A stretch of DNA of 64,000 nucleotides, from positions 103,058 through 167,057 of the forward strand of contig JAITFZ010000013.1 of assembly GCA_031280965.1 (NCBI GenBank). The letters run 5' to 3'. Both the position numbers and the translations under genes were made by a program. The notes below the pieces were generated by a model. That model did not search any database. It had not been told where the DNA came from and saw nothing but the letters and a program-made list of their open reading frames with translations. This DNA is from Oscillospiraceae bacterium (GTDB lineage: Bacteria > Bacillota > Clostridia > Oscillospirales > Ruminococcaceae). Shown here piece by piece: positions 1 to 8,325 of the stretch. Position 1 is the first letter of the stretch. Each line of letters starts with the position of its first letter.

Positions 1-1440
1 AAAGCGGCGAACCTGTTCGCTTCAAAAGGAGTGAAATACGGCGATACGGTGAAGCTGGTGCTGAAAGGGCATTATCAGTTCTGGCTTGCCATGCTCGGGC
101 TTGAACGGCTCGGCGCGGTCACTGTTCCCGCCACGCACATGCTTACTGCAAAAGATTATGTTTACCGCTTTGAACAGGCGGAAATCAAACACATAATAAT
201 TACCGGCAGCGATTCGGCGGTTGCACAGAATGTAGATAACGCCGATGAGGAACTCGGCGGTGTTTTAGTCAATAAGTTTATCGTAGGCGGCGTAAAGTTT
301 GAAAACTGGATTGACTTTGACACGGAGCTTGAACGGCAACCGGACACCATGACACGTGTGAAAACAAACGTGTACGACATGTTATTGCTGTACTTCACGT
401 CAGGCACGACCGGTTATCCTAAAATGGTAACGCACAACCACCGTTATGCGCTCGCACACACGCAAACCGCGATGTGGCTTAATAATCGCTACGACGGGCT
501 TCACCTTACAATCGCTGACACAGGCTGGGCAAAAGCGATGTGGGGCAAGATGTACGGGCAGTTCCTTTTGGGCTGTGCGATATTCGTTTATGATTATGAC
601 AGATTCAATCCTGTTGAAATGCTTAGCGTGGTTTCCAAGTACAAGGTTACGTCGTTCTGTGCGCCGCCGACAATGTACCGCTTCTTCATACAAGAGGACG
701 TGAAAAGCTTCGACCTTTCCGCGCTTGAATACTGCTGTACTGCGGGCGAAGCGCTTAATCCCGAGGTTTTTGAGCGTTGGCTTGAATTTACGGGACATAA
801 GATGATGGAGGGCTTCGGGCAGACCGAAAGCGTTATAATTGTCGCCACTATGCCCGGAATGATGCCCAAACCGGGCTCAATGGGCAAGCCGCTTCCGCTT
901 TATGATGTTGATATATATGACGAGAACGGCAAGCCTGCCGCCGCCGGTGAAGTCGGTGAAATTTGTCTGCGAAGCGAGCGCGGAAACCGGGAATCGGGGT
1001 TGTTCAACGGCTATCATAAGAATGATGAACTCACCGATTCTGTTTGGTATGACGGGCTGTATCACACAGGTGACACCGCATGGAAGGACGAGGACGGCTA
1101 CTTTTGGTATGTGGGCAGGAACGATGACATGATAAAGTCGTCGGGTTATCGCATAGGACCTTTTGAAGTCGAAAGCGTGCTTATGACCCATCCGCTCGTG
1201 CTTGAATGTGCCATAACGGGAGCGCCCGACCCTGTTCGCGGACAGGTGGTTAAGGCGACCGTGGTGCTTGTTAAGGGCGCGGCGGGCAGTCCCGAACTTG
1301 TAAAAGAACTGCAAAAACATGTAACCGAAAACACCGCGCCTTATAAATATCCGCGTATAATCGAGTTTGTGGAAGAGCTTCCGAAAACAATCAGCGGTAA
1401 AATCCGCCGTGTGCAAATTAGGAAAGAAGATAATAAATAG
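1..1440 (+). CDS. AMP-forming acyl-CoA synthetase (5' end outside window)
   Basis: This is an AMP-binding (ANL superfamily) acyl-CoA ligase that activates a carboxylic acid with ATP and joins it to CoA. The frame is open to base 1, so the N-terminus lies upstream. Counting from base 1, the phosphate loop SGTTGYPK is near residue 134, followed by the DTGWAK segment typical of the acetyl/medium-chain (ACSM-like) group. The adenylate motif GFGQTES, the hinge region YHTGD...GYRIGPFEVES and the C-terminal lysine motif SGKIRR (about residue 467) are all present, so both subdomains look intact. The stop is 9 bases before dprA, whose ribosome binding site AGGAG sits in the gap, so the two are probably co-transcribed. 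Substrate chain length cannot be told from the sequence; acetate, propionate or medium-chain acids are possible. Confidence 0.9.
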   Translation, partial: KAANLFASKGVKYGDTVKLVLKGHYQFWLAMLGLERLGAVTVPATHMLTAKDYVYRFEQAEIKHIIITGSDSAVAQNVDNADEELGGVLVNKFIVGGVKFENWIDFDTELERQPDTMTRVKTNVYDMLLLYFTSGTTGYPKMVTHNHRYALAHTQTAMWLNNRYDGLHLTIADTGWAKAMWGKMYGQFLLGCAIFVYDYDRFNPVEMLSVVSKYKVTSFCAPPTMYRFFIQEDVKSFDLSALEYCCTAGEALNPEVFERWLEFTGHKMMEGFGQTESVIIVATMPGMMPKPGSMGKPLPLYDVDIYDENGKPAAAGEVGEICLRSERGNRESGLFNGYHKNDELTDSVWYDGLYHTGDTAWKDEDGYFWYVGRNDDMIKSSGYRIGPFEVESVLMTHPLVLECAITGAPDPVRGQVVKATVVLVKGAAGSPELVKELQKHVTENTAPYKYPRIIEFVEELPKTISGKIRRVQIRKEDNK

Positions 1441-1449
1441 GAGCTGAAC

Positions 1450-2655
1450 ATGACCGAGTATTATTTATGGTTATTGCAATTCATGGGCGCGGCGAACCCG
1501 CGCTCTGTGCAGTTAATACGGCATTACGGCTCGGCGCAGGCTGTTTACGAGGCGTTTTCAAAAGCGGGAAATGATGTAAAATTTCTGAAGCCGGGCGAAG
1601 CCGAGGCGCTTAAAACCGCTTCGCTCGAAAAATCGCGGGAAATTATGCAAATCGGTGAAAGCTATAATTACCGCGCTATTACGCTTGAAGACGAACAGTA
1701 TCCTGTTGCGCTCAAAAACATCTACAACCCGCCGATTATGATTTTTGCAGCGGGTGAGTTGCCGTGTGAGGAACTTTGCATTGCCGTGATTGGAACCCGC
1801 GAGGCGTGCGATTACAGCTTCAAAGTTACAAAAAGGCTCTGCTCACAGCTTGCGCGTGAGGGCGTTACAATCGTCAGCGGAATGGCAATAGGCATTGACA
1901 AAACCGCGCACACTGCCGCTGTTGAGGTGAGGGGGCGCACGGTCGGGGTGCTTGCTTGCGGGTTCGCGGTGGATTACCCGAAGTATTCGACGCCGTTCCG
2001 TCATGAAATAGTCAAAGCGGGCGGCGCAATTGTCACAGAGCTGTTACCGTACAGCAGAGGCGAGCGCGGGTATTTCATTTACCGCAACCGCATAATGTCG
2101 GGACTTTCACGCGGGGTTATTTTAATTGAAGCCGCCGATAAGAGCGGCTGTCACATCACCGCAAACCACGCCACATCTCAAAACCGAGATATTTTCTGTG
2201 TTCCGCCGGCAGATATTTTTCATCCGCGCTTTCGGGGCGTAATCGGCTATTTGCGCGACGGAGCGATTCCCGTTTTTGACCATAGCGATGTGCTGAACGA
2301 GTATTTCATAAGACCTACCGTAGAGGTTGACAAAGGAAACGACACAGGGAGCGATGTCCTTATCGAAACGCAGGCAGAAACCGTTACTGTTGAAGCCGGC
2401 GATGCGCCGAAAACGGCGGCGGCAAAACCCTTTAATGTAATCCCCGAAAAGCCGCCCGAACCGGATTTATCCGAGCTTTCGGGAAAGGCGCTTGAAATCG
2501 CCGAATTACTTAAAGACGGCGTAAAGACTGTGGACTTTCTTGCGGAGAAGAGCGGGCTGACCGCCGATGAGCTTTCGGAGGTTCTGCTTGAGCTTGAAAT
2601 CGACGGGGTTATTGAAAGCGCGGCAGGGTCAAGCTATCGGTTATGCGCGACATGA
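1450..2655 (+). CDS. dprA: DNA-processing protein DprA
   Basis: DprA loads RecA on incoming single-stranded DNA during natural transformation, in the cytoplasm. The 401-aa product has an N-terminal helical domain, a central Rossmann-like fold (about residues 70-280) and a C-terminal winged-helix domain (about residues 340-400). Family motifs are recognisable: VIGTREA in place of GSR, SGMAIGID, the phosphate-binding segment FIYRNRIMSGLS, and GVILIEAADKSG. The start at 1450 follows AGGAG with suitable spacing. Its TGA overlaps the ATG of the next gene (ATGA), suggesting translational coupling. An intact dprA means only that the single-strand-protection step of competence is encoded here; no uptake pilus or ComE genes are in the window. 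Confidence 0.93.
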   Translation: MTEYYLWLLQFMGAANPRSVQLIRHYGSAQAVYEAFSKAGNDVKFLKPGEAEALKTASLEKSREIMQIGESYNYRAITLEDEQYPVALKNIYNPPIMIFAAGELPCEELCIAVIGTREACDYSFKVTKRLCSQLAREGVTIVSGMAIGIDKTAHTAAVEVRGRTVGVLACGFAVDYPKYSTPFRHEIVKAGGAIVTELLPYSRGERGYFIYRNRIMSGLSRGVILIEAADKSGCHITANHATSQNRDIFCVPPADIFHPRFRGVIGYLRDGAIPVFDHSDVLNEYFIRPTVEVDKGNDTGSDVLIETQAETVTVEAGDAPKTAAAKPFNVIPEKPPEPDLSELSGKALEIAELLKDGVKTVDFLAEKSGLTADELSEVLLELEIDGVIESAAGSSYRLCAT

Positions 2656-3452
2656 AAACTATGAAAATCATCGACTCCCATACACATATTTACCCCGATA
2701 AAATCGCCGAAAAAGCCTCACAAAGCATATCGAGCTTCTACGGTATACCCGTGAAATATAACGGCACGGCTTCACAGCTTCTCGAAATATGCAGACGCAA
2801 TAACATCGAAAAGTGCGTGATTTGTTCAGTCGCCACAACCCCCGAACAAGTCGCGGCGATTAACGATTATATATCCGAAACCGTAAAATCGAGTAACGGC
2901 TTTTTCGTCGGGTTATGCGCGCTGCACCCCGACATGGACGAAAGCGAAACAGAGCGCGAGCTTTCTGAAGCAAGAGCGGCGGGACTGCGCGGAATCAAGC
3001 TTCACCCCGATATTCAGCGGTTTTCAATAGACGACCGGAAAGCGTTCGGAATCTACGAGCAGGCGGAGGGAAGGTTTCCGATTCTGTTTCACACGGGCGA
3101 TAAACGCTATAATTTCTCGGCTCCGCGGCGGCTTGCGAATGTTCTGCGCGATTTCCCGAAACTTACCGCAATCGGCGCGCACTTCGGCGGCTGGTCAGAA
3201 TGGGGCGACGCGGGATGTCTGGCGGGTTTTGAGAATCTGTACGTTGACACCAGCAGTTCGTTGTACGAGCTTGAACCTGCCCGCGCAAACGAATTAATAA
3301 ACATGTTTGGTGAAGAACGGGTGATGTTCGGGACAGACTATCCAATGTGGGACGCAGACGGAGAGTTTATTTTCCTTGAAAAACTTAACTTGTCGGAACG
3401 AGTGAAGGAGTTGATTTTCTATGAAAACGCAAAAAGATTATATAAACTATAG
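2652..3452 (+). CDS. Amidohydrolase-2 family metal-dependent hydrolase
   Basis: The 266-aa product is a TIM-barrel metal-dependent hydrolase of the amidohydrolase-2 type. Metal-ligand motifs are visible in order: the N-terminal HTH of IDSHTHIYPD, KLHPD in mid protein, LFHTGD, AHFGG and the C-terminal aspartate in MFGTDYPMWD. The substrate is unknown; relatives include decarboxylases and lactonases. The ATG at 2652 was chosen because it overlaps the dprA stop as ATGA; in-frame ATGs at 2643 and 2661 are alternatives. The end of the gene overlaps a second short reading frame that starts at 3421 with its own ribosome binding site. Confidence 0.85.
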   Translation: MKTMKIIDSHTHIYPDKIAEKASQSISSFYGIPVKYNGTASQLLEICRRNNIEKCVICSVATTPEQVAAINDYISETVKSSNGFFVGLCALHPDMDESETERELSEARAAGLRGIKLHPDIQRFSIDDRKAFGIYEQAEGRFPILFHTGDKRYNFSAPRRLANVLRDFPKLTAIGAHFGGWSEWGDAGCLAGFENLYVDTSSSLYELEPARANELINMFGEERVMFGTDYPMWDADGEFIFLEKLNLSERVKELIFYENAKRLYKL

Positions 3453-3555
3453 CGAAACCGAGCTTATACATAAAATAGCCGAACTCACGCCGAAAGATGA
3501 ACTTTTGTTAAACGAACCCTTATTAAACGGTGAAGAAAGGATTATGGAAATATGA
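3421..3555 (+). CDS. Small ORF, 44 aa, coupled to the DUF3137 gene
   Basis: An ATG at 3421, inside the last codons of the amidohydrolase gene but in another frame, opens a 44-codon ORF beginning MKTQKDYINYSETELIHKIA. It is preceded by AAGGAG ten bases upstream, and its TGA overlaps the ATG of the DUF3137 gene as ATGA. That is the pattern of a translated, coupled small gene. The predicted peptide is charged, acidic at the C-terminus and helix-prone, with no signal peptide or membrane segment. No family is recognised. It could be a bona fide small protein or a leader ORF that couples translation across the junction. Confidence 0.5.
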   Translation: MKTQKDYINYSETELIHKIAELTPKDELLLNEPLLNGEERIMEI

Positions 3556-4559
3556 GACAGTATGACAGAGTCCGCGAGGAACGTTACAATCGCTTTCTTC
3601 ACGGACTTGACAGAAACGATGTCGGCACGAATATGCAACAGTCTCCGCTGATGAGCGATGCAGAACTTCAAACACTGATTGATGAACTCACACCGAAAAT
3701 TAAAACAAATACTGCTTTAGCGACAATCTTAACGATTATAGGTTTCATTTCATCTACCTTTGTCCGCGTCGGCGTTGGTGAATTTTTTGACATGCTTGTT
3801 TTGGTAGTGTTCTTTTCTATGTTCTTTTCTTTCGCTTTTTACTTCGGCAACAAGGCGGCGCGTCAAAAAAAGCGGCTTAAATGCATTGTCAGCAACAATA
3901 TTGTAAGAGGTGTTTTAACGGATAATTTTGAGCTTGCCGTTTATGCTCCCGGAAGCCATATAAGGCAAAGTATAATTGAACACACGAAGCTGATTCAGCT
4001 AAACTGGAACAGAATCAGCGGGAGCGATTTGGTTGAGGGGACATATCGGGGCGTGAGGTTTTCCTTTTCGGACCTGCTTTTAAGGCACGAAACAGGCAGC
4101 GGCAAGAACAGAAAAATCGTGACAAGATTCAAGGGACAGTGGCTGATTTGCGAACTTAAAAAAGAAATTCCGTGGAAGATTTGTCTTCGTGAACGCGGTA
4201 GTGACAACAAAAGGACGAAATCAACGATTGAAACCGAGAACATTGAGTTTAACCAAAAGTTTCACATTCAAGCCGAAGACCCGCATACGGCGTTTTACGT
4301 GCTGACGCCGCACTTCATGGAGTATATAATGAAAGCCCGAAGACGCGCCAATGCGCGCACTTTCATGAAATTTGACGGGCGGCAGATTCATATCGCGCTT
4401 CATAACGGACGTGATTTATTCGAGCCGTACGGAAAGAAGCTTTTCGTCGCGAATAATATCGTAACGCTCCGTATGCAGATGCAGTGGGATGTGAAATACA
4501 TAACAGGCGTTATAGATGAACTTTTATATAACGAAAAATTATTCAACAAGGAGGAATAA
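3552..4559 (+). CDS. DUF3137 membrane protein
   Basis: The 335-aa protein has a cytoplasmic N-terminus, two closely spaced hydrophobic segments (about residues 55-75 and 80-100) and a long soluble C-terminal domain containing the RGVRFSFSDLLL-type core of the DUF3137 family. Function is unknown. In many Firmicutes DUF3137 genes sit beside lemA, as here. The start ATG overlaps the stop of the small upstream ORF, and AAAGGA lies about 11 bases upstream. The lemA ribosome binding site AAGGAGG is embedded in the last codons of this gene, so the two are expected to be co-expressed. Confidence 0.82.
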   Translation: MRQYDRVREERYNRFLHGLDRNDVGTNMQQSPLMSDAELQTLIDELTPKIKTNTALATILTIIGFISSTFVRVGVGEFFDMLVLVVFFSMFFSFAFYFGNKAARQKKRLKCIVSNNIVRGVLTDNFELAVYAPGSHIRQSIIEHTKLIQLNWNRISGSDLVEGTYRGVRFSFSDLLLRHETGSGKNRKIVTRFKGQWLICELKKEIPWKICLRERGSDNKRTKSTIETENIEFNQKFHIQAEDPHTAFYVLTPHFMEYIMKARRRANARTFMKFDGRQIHIALHNGRDLFEPYGKKLFVANNIVTLRMQMQWDVKYITGVIDELLYNEKLFNKEE

Positions 4560-4563
4560 AAAA

Positions 4564-5118
4564 ATGGACCCGGCATTTATCTTACTAATCGCAGTCCCGG
4601 TCTTGCTTATCATCATTTTATTAGCATGGTGGATAAGCGTGAGCAACAATTTTCATCGCAAGCAAATCAAAATCAAGGAAGCGCTTTCCGGCATCGAGAT
4701 TGCGCTGACCAACCGCTTCGATAAGCTGACGAAATTGCTCGATGTAGCCAAGGGTTTCGCCGCGCACGAAAAGGAAACCTTCTCGCAGGTTATATCACTG
4801 CGAAAAGGCATGAACATAGGGGAGTTAAATCAGGCAAACGCTCAGTGCGACCAGCTTATGGCGCGTATAAACGCGGTTGCCGAAGGGTATCCGGAGCTTC
4901 GGTCGGCGGAGATGTTCCGCGAGCTTCAAGGGGGAATCCGTGAGGCAGAGGCACATTTACAGGCGGCGCGAAGGCTTTACAACAGCAATGTTACGCTCTT
5001 CAATACGGCAGTCGTCATCTTCCCCTCAAACATAGTCGCAAACGCGAAACACCTGCAAAAGGCAGAGTTCTTTGAAGCCGAGGAAGCGAAAAAAGCAGAC
5101 GTTAAAATCAGTTTTTAA
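4564..5118 (+). CDS. lemA: LemA family protein
   Basis: The 184-aa LemA protein has a single N-terminal membrane anchor (about residues 3-24, FILLIAVPVLLIIILLAWW) followed by a soluble four-helix domain. Family features include NRFDKLTKLLDVAKGFAAHE after the anchor and the C-terminal YNSNVTLFNTAVVIFPSNIVA segment. The role of LemA in bacteria is not established. The start at 4564 is set by the AAGGAGG at 4548; an in-frame upstream ATG at 4516 lies inside the DUF3137 gene and has no such site. The gene ends just before a bidirectional hairpin and closes the dprA-side operon. Confidence 0.9.
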   Translation: MDPAFILLIAVPVLLIIILLAWWISVSNNFHRKQIKIKEALSGIEIALTNRFDKLTKLLDVAKGFAAHEKETFSQVISLRKGMNIGELNQANAQCDQLMARINAVAEGYPELRSAEMFRELQGGIREAEAHLQAARRLYNSNVTLFNTAVVIFPSNIVANAKHLQKAEFFEAEEAKKADVKISF

Positions 5119-5122
5119 AGTA

Positions 5123-5161
5123 AAATCTGCGGGTTTGGCACAATACGCCGCCCGCAGATTT
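5123..5161. terminator. Bidirectional hairpin between convergent genes
   Basis: An 11-bp perfect stem (AAATCTGCGGG at 5123-5133 with its complement at 5151-5161) and a 17-nt loop lie between the stops of lemA (+) and the DUF4097 gene (-). Only broken T-tracts follow on either side, so termination efficiency is uncertain. Confidence 0.6.
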
Positions 5162-5170
5162 CACTTTCTT

Positions 5171-6127
5171 TCAATTCGTTGCAATACTCGTGCTTCCGCT
5201 TGTTAAGTTAACTTCAACCCTCTGCTTGTTACTCCCGCCTACGGTCGCGGTGCCTGACCTGTTCAGACTGCCCGAATCGCCGTCCATATTATATTTGACC
5301 GAACCGCTGGTTCGCGAAAACCGCAAGTCCGCGCCGCTTCCGCCGGGAACAGTTATATTTACGCTTCCGCTTGTAACATTAACCTTTAATGCTCCGTCCC
5401 ACTCGGCAAAGTCAACATGGGCACTGCCGGAGGTTAGTCTTACATTCCCGCTTCCCGAAAGTCCCGAAATCCTTTGAGTGCCTGAGGTTGAGTAAATATC
5501 ATAGGTATCGGGGCTGAAACCGTTTATTCTAACCGTGCCGCTCGTAGAGTAGCTTCGCAGATGATTGGCGCGTGTGTCGTGGTTGTAATCTAAAGTTACG
5601 CTTCCGCTTGTTATATTGACATAAAGATTGTCGGTTTCGGGCAGGTCGGCGTTAAGTCTGCCGCTTGTTATATCTATGCTGATTTTATTAAAAAATTCTT
5701 CGGGCAGTTCAACATCAAGCGTTGTTTGTCTGCCGGCAATGTTTCCCCAACTCCAACCGCGACCCCACATAACAAATCCTTTTTCTTTAACGACGAGTGT
5801 GTCGCCGTCGATTTCCGCTATGAATTCAAGGTTGTTGAAATTATAGTTTCCGCTGTAGTTAATCCGCGTTATGCCGTCGGAAGAGAGTTTTATGTCAGCG
5901 CGGGCGAGGAGAATACCTATTTCGATATTATCATATGAATCATCGAATGTTTCCGATATGACATACGGGTCCCAACTGCTGTTGAAGACAGACCAGCCGA
6001 AATTGAAACTGAAGTTACCGCTTCTGATGGCTTCACCGATATGGATTCCCGTATATGCGATTGTTATCATAAATCCAATCAGCGAAACGAAGAAAAGGCA
6101 GGTAAAAATAATCACAAAAGCTTTCAT
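5171..6127 (-). CDS. DUF4097 surface/adhesin-like beta-repeat protein
   Basis: The 318-aa product has an N-terminal hydrophobic segment (about residues 4-26, uncleaved anchor or signal) followed by a repetitive beta-rich domain of the DUF4097 type with recurring TSGS/TSGT units such as VNVTSGSVNITVPGG and NLTSGSTSIATN. Such proteins are usually found beside HAAS (DUF1700) proteins and PadR regulators, as here; the molecular role is unknown. The ATG directly abuts the TAA of the upstream HAAS gene with no gap, implying coupled translation in a padR-HAAS-DUF4097 operon. Confidence 0.82.
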   Translation of the reverse strand: MKAFVIIFTCLFFVSLIGFMITIAYTGIHIGEAIRSGNFSFNFGWSVFNSSWDPYVISETFDDSYDNIEIGILLARADIKLSSDGITRINYSGNYNFNNLEFIAEIDGDTLVVKEKGFVMWGRGWSWGNIAGRQTTLDVELPEEFFNKISIDITSGRLNADLPETDNLYVNITSGSVTLDYNHDTRANHLRSYSTSGTVRINGFSPDTYDIYSTSGTQRISGLSGSGNVRLTSGSAHVDFAEWDGALKVNVTSGSVNITVPGGSGADLRFSRTSGSVKYNMDGDSGSLNRSGTATVGGSNKQRVEVNLTSGSTSIATN

Positions 6128-6901
6128 TTACGCGCTCACCTCCTCGCGGGATGTGCGGGCGTTTTTCTTTTTGAAGACAGGGCGTCCGACAATCATGTTT
6201 CCGTGCCAGTCTATAATTGCTTTGATTATAAAAATGAAGAGCTTAATCAATTGTATTCCCGCAACCGTCAAAAGCCCGCCGAGCGACAGCAGCATTAAAC
6301 CGAGGAAGAATGCGGCAAGCCCGGAAAAAGGCGTGGTAAAGCTCCAAAAATTACCGATAACCCCCGCTATCATAGACGCTAATCCCGCTGTGATTAGCCC
6401 GAAAGGAACCGACAGCAGTCCTACAAAAACCGCGAACAGCGCGGGTATAGCCCAACTAAACACGAAAATATCAACGCACAAAACCGCAAGAAGCCCGCCC
6501 CAGTTTACGTTATTACTGCCGAAGCTAACCCTGATGCCGCTGTTTTCATAGTCGGAGGAAGTCTTGTTGTTACATCTGCCAAACCTAATTCCGCTGTTTT
6601 CATAAGCGTTTGATGATGAATTATTCTGCGGCGGCGGTGCGCTATTAATCCCGGAACCGCTCTGCTCTTCCCGCTCCCGTTCAACTGCAACCGCCGGATA
6701 GATTTCCTCCTCGGCGTACTGCTTCGCAATCTCGGAAATACTGCCGAGTTTTTCACAGATTTCGGATTCACTGAGCCCGAGCGCTAAACTGTCGGTGAAG
6801 TGCTGTTCAAAATCTGTTATAATTTCGCTCCTGTCCAAAACACCGAAGCGCCCGAGTTCCTTTTCGAGATTACTTAAAAACTCACTTTTAGTTTTATACA
6901 T
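6128..6901 (-). CDS. HAAS-domain (DUF1700) membrane protein
   Basis: The 257-aa protein starts with a HAAS-type helical domain (residues 1-65: FLSNLEKELGRFG...EKLGSISEIAKQYAEEEI), followed by a low-complexity Asn/Ser linker and four hydrophobic segments (about residues 135-230). HAAS proteins typically pair with PadR regulators in envelope-stress or signalling modules. The linker carries a duplicated heptad YENSGIR (about residues 100 and 118) that is also similar at the DNA level. Start ATG at 6901 lies 5 bases after the padR stop. The downstream DUF4097 gene begins immediately after the stop codon. Confidence 0.82.
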   Translation of the reverse strand: MYKTKSEFLSNLEKELGRFGVLDRSEIITDFEQHFTDSLALGLSESEICEKLGSISEIAKQYAEEEIYPAVAVEREREEQSGSGINSAPPPQNNSSSNAYENSGIRFGRCNNKTSSDYENSGIRVSFGSNNVNWGGLLAVLCVDIFVFSWAIPALFAVFVGLLSVPFGLITAGLASMIAGVIGNFWSFTTPFSGLAAFFLGLMLLSLGGLLTVAGIQLIKLFIFIIKAIIDWHGNMIVGRPVFKKKNARTSREEVSA

Positions 6902-6906
6902 AATAT

Positions 6907-7239
6907 TTACTCTCCCTCACCATTATTTTCGATAATTAATTTTTCGACGCTATGGGTAAAATCGCGCCATTCGTTTTCCTGCCGTTGTTTCTCCTGCCTG
7001 CCGATGTCGGTGATTTGATAATACTTGCGGGGCGGTCCCTCCTGCGACTCGACTATATAAGAGGTGATGCTCCCGTTATCCTTGAGCCTTTTTAGCAGAG
7101 GATATATTGTCCCTTCGGTTATATGCATACTGTCGGATATTCGGTTAACAAGTTCATATCCGTAACAATCCCCGCGACAAACCAAGGCGAGTACGCAAAG
7201 CTCAAGCGTTCCTCTTTTCAGTTGCGAGTTAATAGTCAT
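6907..7239 (-). CDS. PadR family transcriptional regulator
   Basis: The 110-aa protein is a short PadR regulator: a winged helix-turn-helix (LKRGTLELCVLALV...GYELVNRISD...TEGTIYPLLKRLKDNGSI) with the wing motif GPPRKYYQIT, followed by a short dimerisation helix. PadR proteins generally repress their own operon and neighbouring membrane genes, here probably the HAAS and DUF4097 genes. The ATG at 7239 is preferred because GAGGGGG lies about six bases upstream; a TTG at 7242 is also in frame. A candidate minus-strand promoter (TTGCAT, 17 bp, TAAATT) lies just upstream but is not strong. Confidence 0.9.
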   Translation of the reverse strand: MTINSQLKRGTLELCVLALVCRGDCYGYELVNRISDSMHITEGTIYPLLKRLKDNGSITSYIVESQEGPPRKYYQITDIGRQEKQRQENEWRDFTHSVEKLIIENNGEGE

Positions 7240-7289
7240 CAACCCCCTCTTGATAATTTATTGTTAAAATTAATAATATGCAACAAGTG

Positions 7290-7955
7290 TCAACCTGCTA
7301 TGGTTTCCGGAGTAAAGCTTGCTACGACGTTTCTGAGCATTGAATTTTCCGGCGAATCTTCCGTCAATGCATTGTGGTTGTCACATGCTGTGAAGAAGTA
7401 TTCCGCCTCGCCGCTAACAGAAACGGTAAAATCGCCGCTTGTGTCGATAATACCCGAAAACAGTACGTGATTGCTCCAGCGCAGGCTACCCTCAACAAAG
7501 AAGCGGTATTCACCGGGAGGGAGTTCTTCGTCGCTTTCAATCATAAAGCCGGTAGATACAGGACCCGTTCTCGGCGTAGCGCCCGTGATGGCATCAACAC
7601 CCGCCGAGGACATTAATGAAAGCCCCGAACGCTCCACCCATACAGAAAGGCTCATGTCTCTGCTGCTGTAGCCTCCGTCGGCTGTCCAGCGGGTGGCGTA
7701 GAGTGTGCGGATGAAGTTTCCGTCCATATCTTCAAGCCACACTGCAAACTGATTGCTTGCCCAGCCCGACTGCCTCTCAAAATCAAATGTGATTGAAAGC
7801 GAGGCGAGTTGCCTTTGTTCGACGGCGTCCCCGGTTTCGGTTTCGGAAGTAGGCGGTGTGGGCTGAAAGTTAGTCAACTCGCTTTGGTTGTCGGCGCAGG
7901 CGTTCAAAAACGCAAGCGTAAGCAGTGCCGTTAACAGAAATTTTAACTTTTTCAT
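7290..7955 (-). CDS. Putative lipoprotein, DUF2271-like
   Basis: The 221-aa product begins with a lipoprotein signal (positively charged MKKLKF, hydrophobic core, FLNAC with the lipid-modified Cys near residue 20). The mature part contains FAVWLEDMDGNFIRTLYATRW and VDAITGATPRTG, which match the pattern of DUF2271 extracytoplasmic proteins that often accompany ApbE-type flavinyltransferases or FMN-binding proteins. No such partner is visible here. The start at 7955 is inside a copy of the dispersed repeat described at 7956-8056, which provides AAAGGA; a longer GTG-initiated reading (MKKGLYENM...) would translate the repeat itself and is less likely. Confidence 0.7.
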   Translation of the reverse strand: MKKLKFLLTALLTLAFLNACADNQSELTNFQPTPPTSETETGDAVEQRQLASLSITFDFERQSGWASNQFAVWLEDMDGNFIRTLYATRWTADGGYSSRDMSLSVWVERSGLSLMSSAGVDAITGATPRTGPVSTGFMIESDEELPPGEYRFFVEGSLRWSNHVLFSGIIDTSGDFTVSVSGEAEYFFTACDNHNALTEDSPENSMLRNVVASFTPETIAG

Positions 7956-8056
7956 ATTTTCATAAAGTCCTTTCTTCACTAAATGAGGAATGAAAACTAC
8001 ATTTTCCCCATTTTAGTTGTATTTTATTTAAAACTTTTATAAAGTCCTTTCTTCAC
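7956..8056 (-). repeat. Dispersed leader repeat, locus A (two tandem units)
   Basis: On the minus strand GTGAAGAAAGGACTTTATAA occurs at the distal end and again, nearly identical, directly in front of the lipoprotein ATG. The two are separated by AAATAAAATACAAC, AAAATGGGGAAAATGTAGTT and TTCATTCCTCATT. The same words, in the same order, occur at 27506-27640. The interval lies downstream of a good minus promoter, so it forms the 5' untranslated region. The inner segment can pair GAAAA with TTTTC. Confidence 0.75.
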
Positions 8057-8070
8057 GATTCACTATCTAT

Positions 8071-8099
8071 ATTATAGCACACTGTACTAAATAATGCAA
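8071..8099 (-). promoter_or_regulatory. Promoter for the lipoprotein gene
   Basis: Minus strand: -35 TTGCAT (complement 8094-8099), 17-bp spacer, -10 TATAAT (complement 8071-8076). Predicted start is near 8064, so the whole repeat region becomes leader RNA. Confidence 0.65.
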
Positions 8100-8256
8100 G
8101 GTACTATGTATACAAATATATTGGGTGTTTTGAGGTAGTTATTTATGGAAAATAAACAAAAAGCACACAGTGTTTTATTTAAGAAAAAAATAATTATTTA
8201 AGGGTTGACAGCGAATTACATGAGGGGTGGTTAAGTATTTTATGCTAACCGCCCTC
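8100..8256. other. Intergenic region between divergent genes
   Basis: The 7956-8325 gap between the lipoprotein gene and recJ holds the repeat and two promoters described separately. This middle part is AT-rich and has no convincing gene. A 9-bp stem with one G-T wobble (GGGTGGTTA at 8225-8233 with TAACCGCCC at 8246-8254) lies just upstream of the recJ promoter; it could be an operator or a weak terminator. An 18-codon ORF at 8145-8201 has only a modest ribosome binding site. Confidence 0.5.
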
Positions 8257-8285
8257 TTTACATTTCCATCAAGATATGGTATAAT
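8257..8285 (+). promoter_or_regulatory. Promoter for recJ-rel
   Basis: -35 TTTACA (8257-8262), 17-bp spacer, -10 TATAAT (8280-8285). The predicted start near 8292 gives a leader of about 34 nt before the recJ ATG. Confidence 0.75.
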
Positions 8286-8325
8286 GGAAAAACATCACCA
8301 CCACAAAAGGAAAGAGGTTCCCTTC

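Noticed and set aside
877..1416. Long minus-strand ORF opposite the acyl-CoA ligase
   Set aside because: It is antisense to a conserved enzyme with all motifs, has no ribosome binding site and its translation resembles no protein.
5871..6551. 226-codon plus-strand ORF across the DUF4097/HAAS junction
   Set aside because: It runs antisense to two genes whose order and motifs are well known; no start signal is present.
8145..8201. 18-codon ORF upstream of recJ
   Set aside because: Only a weak AGG-type site, no promoter in front, and the region is AT-rich enough for such frames by chance.
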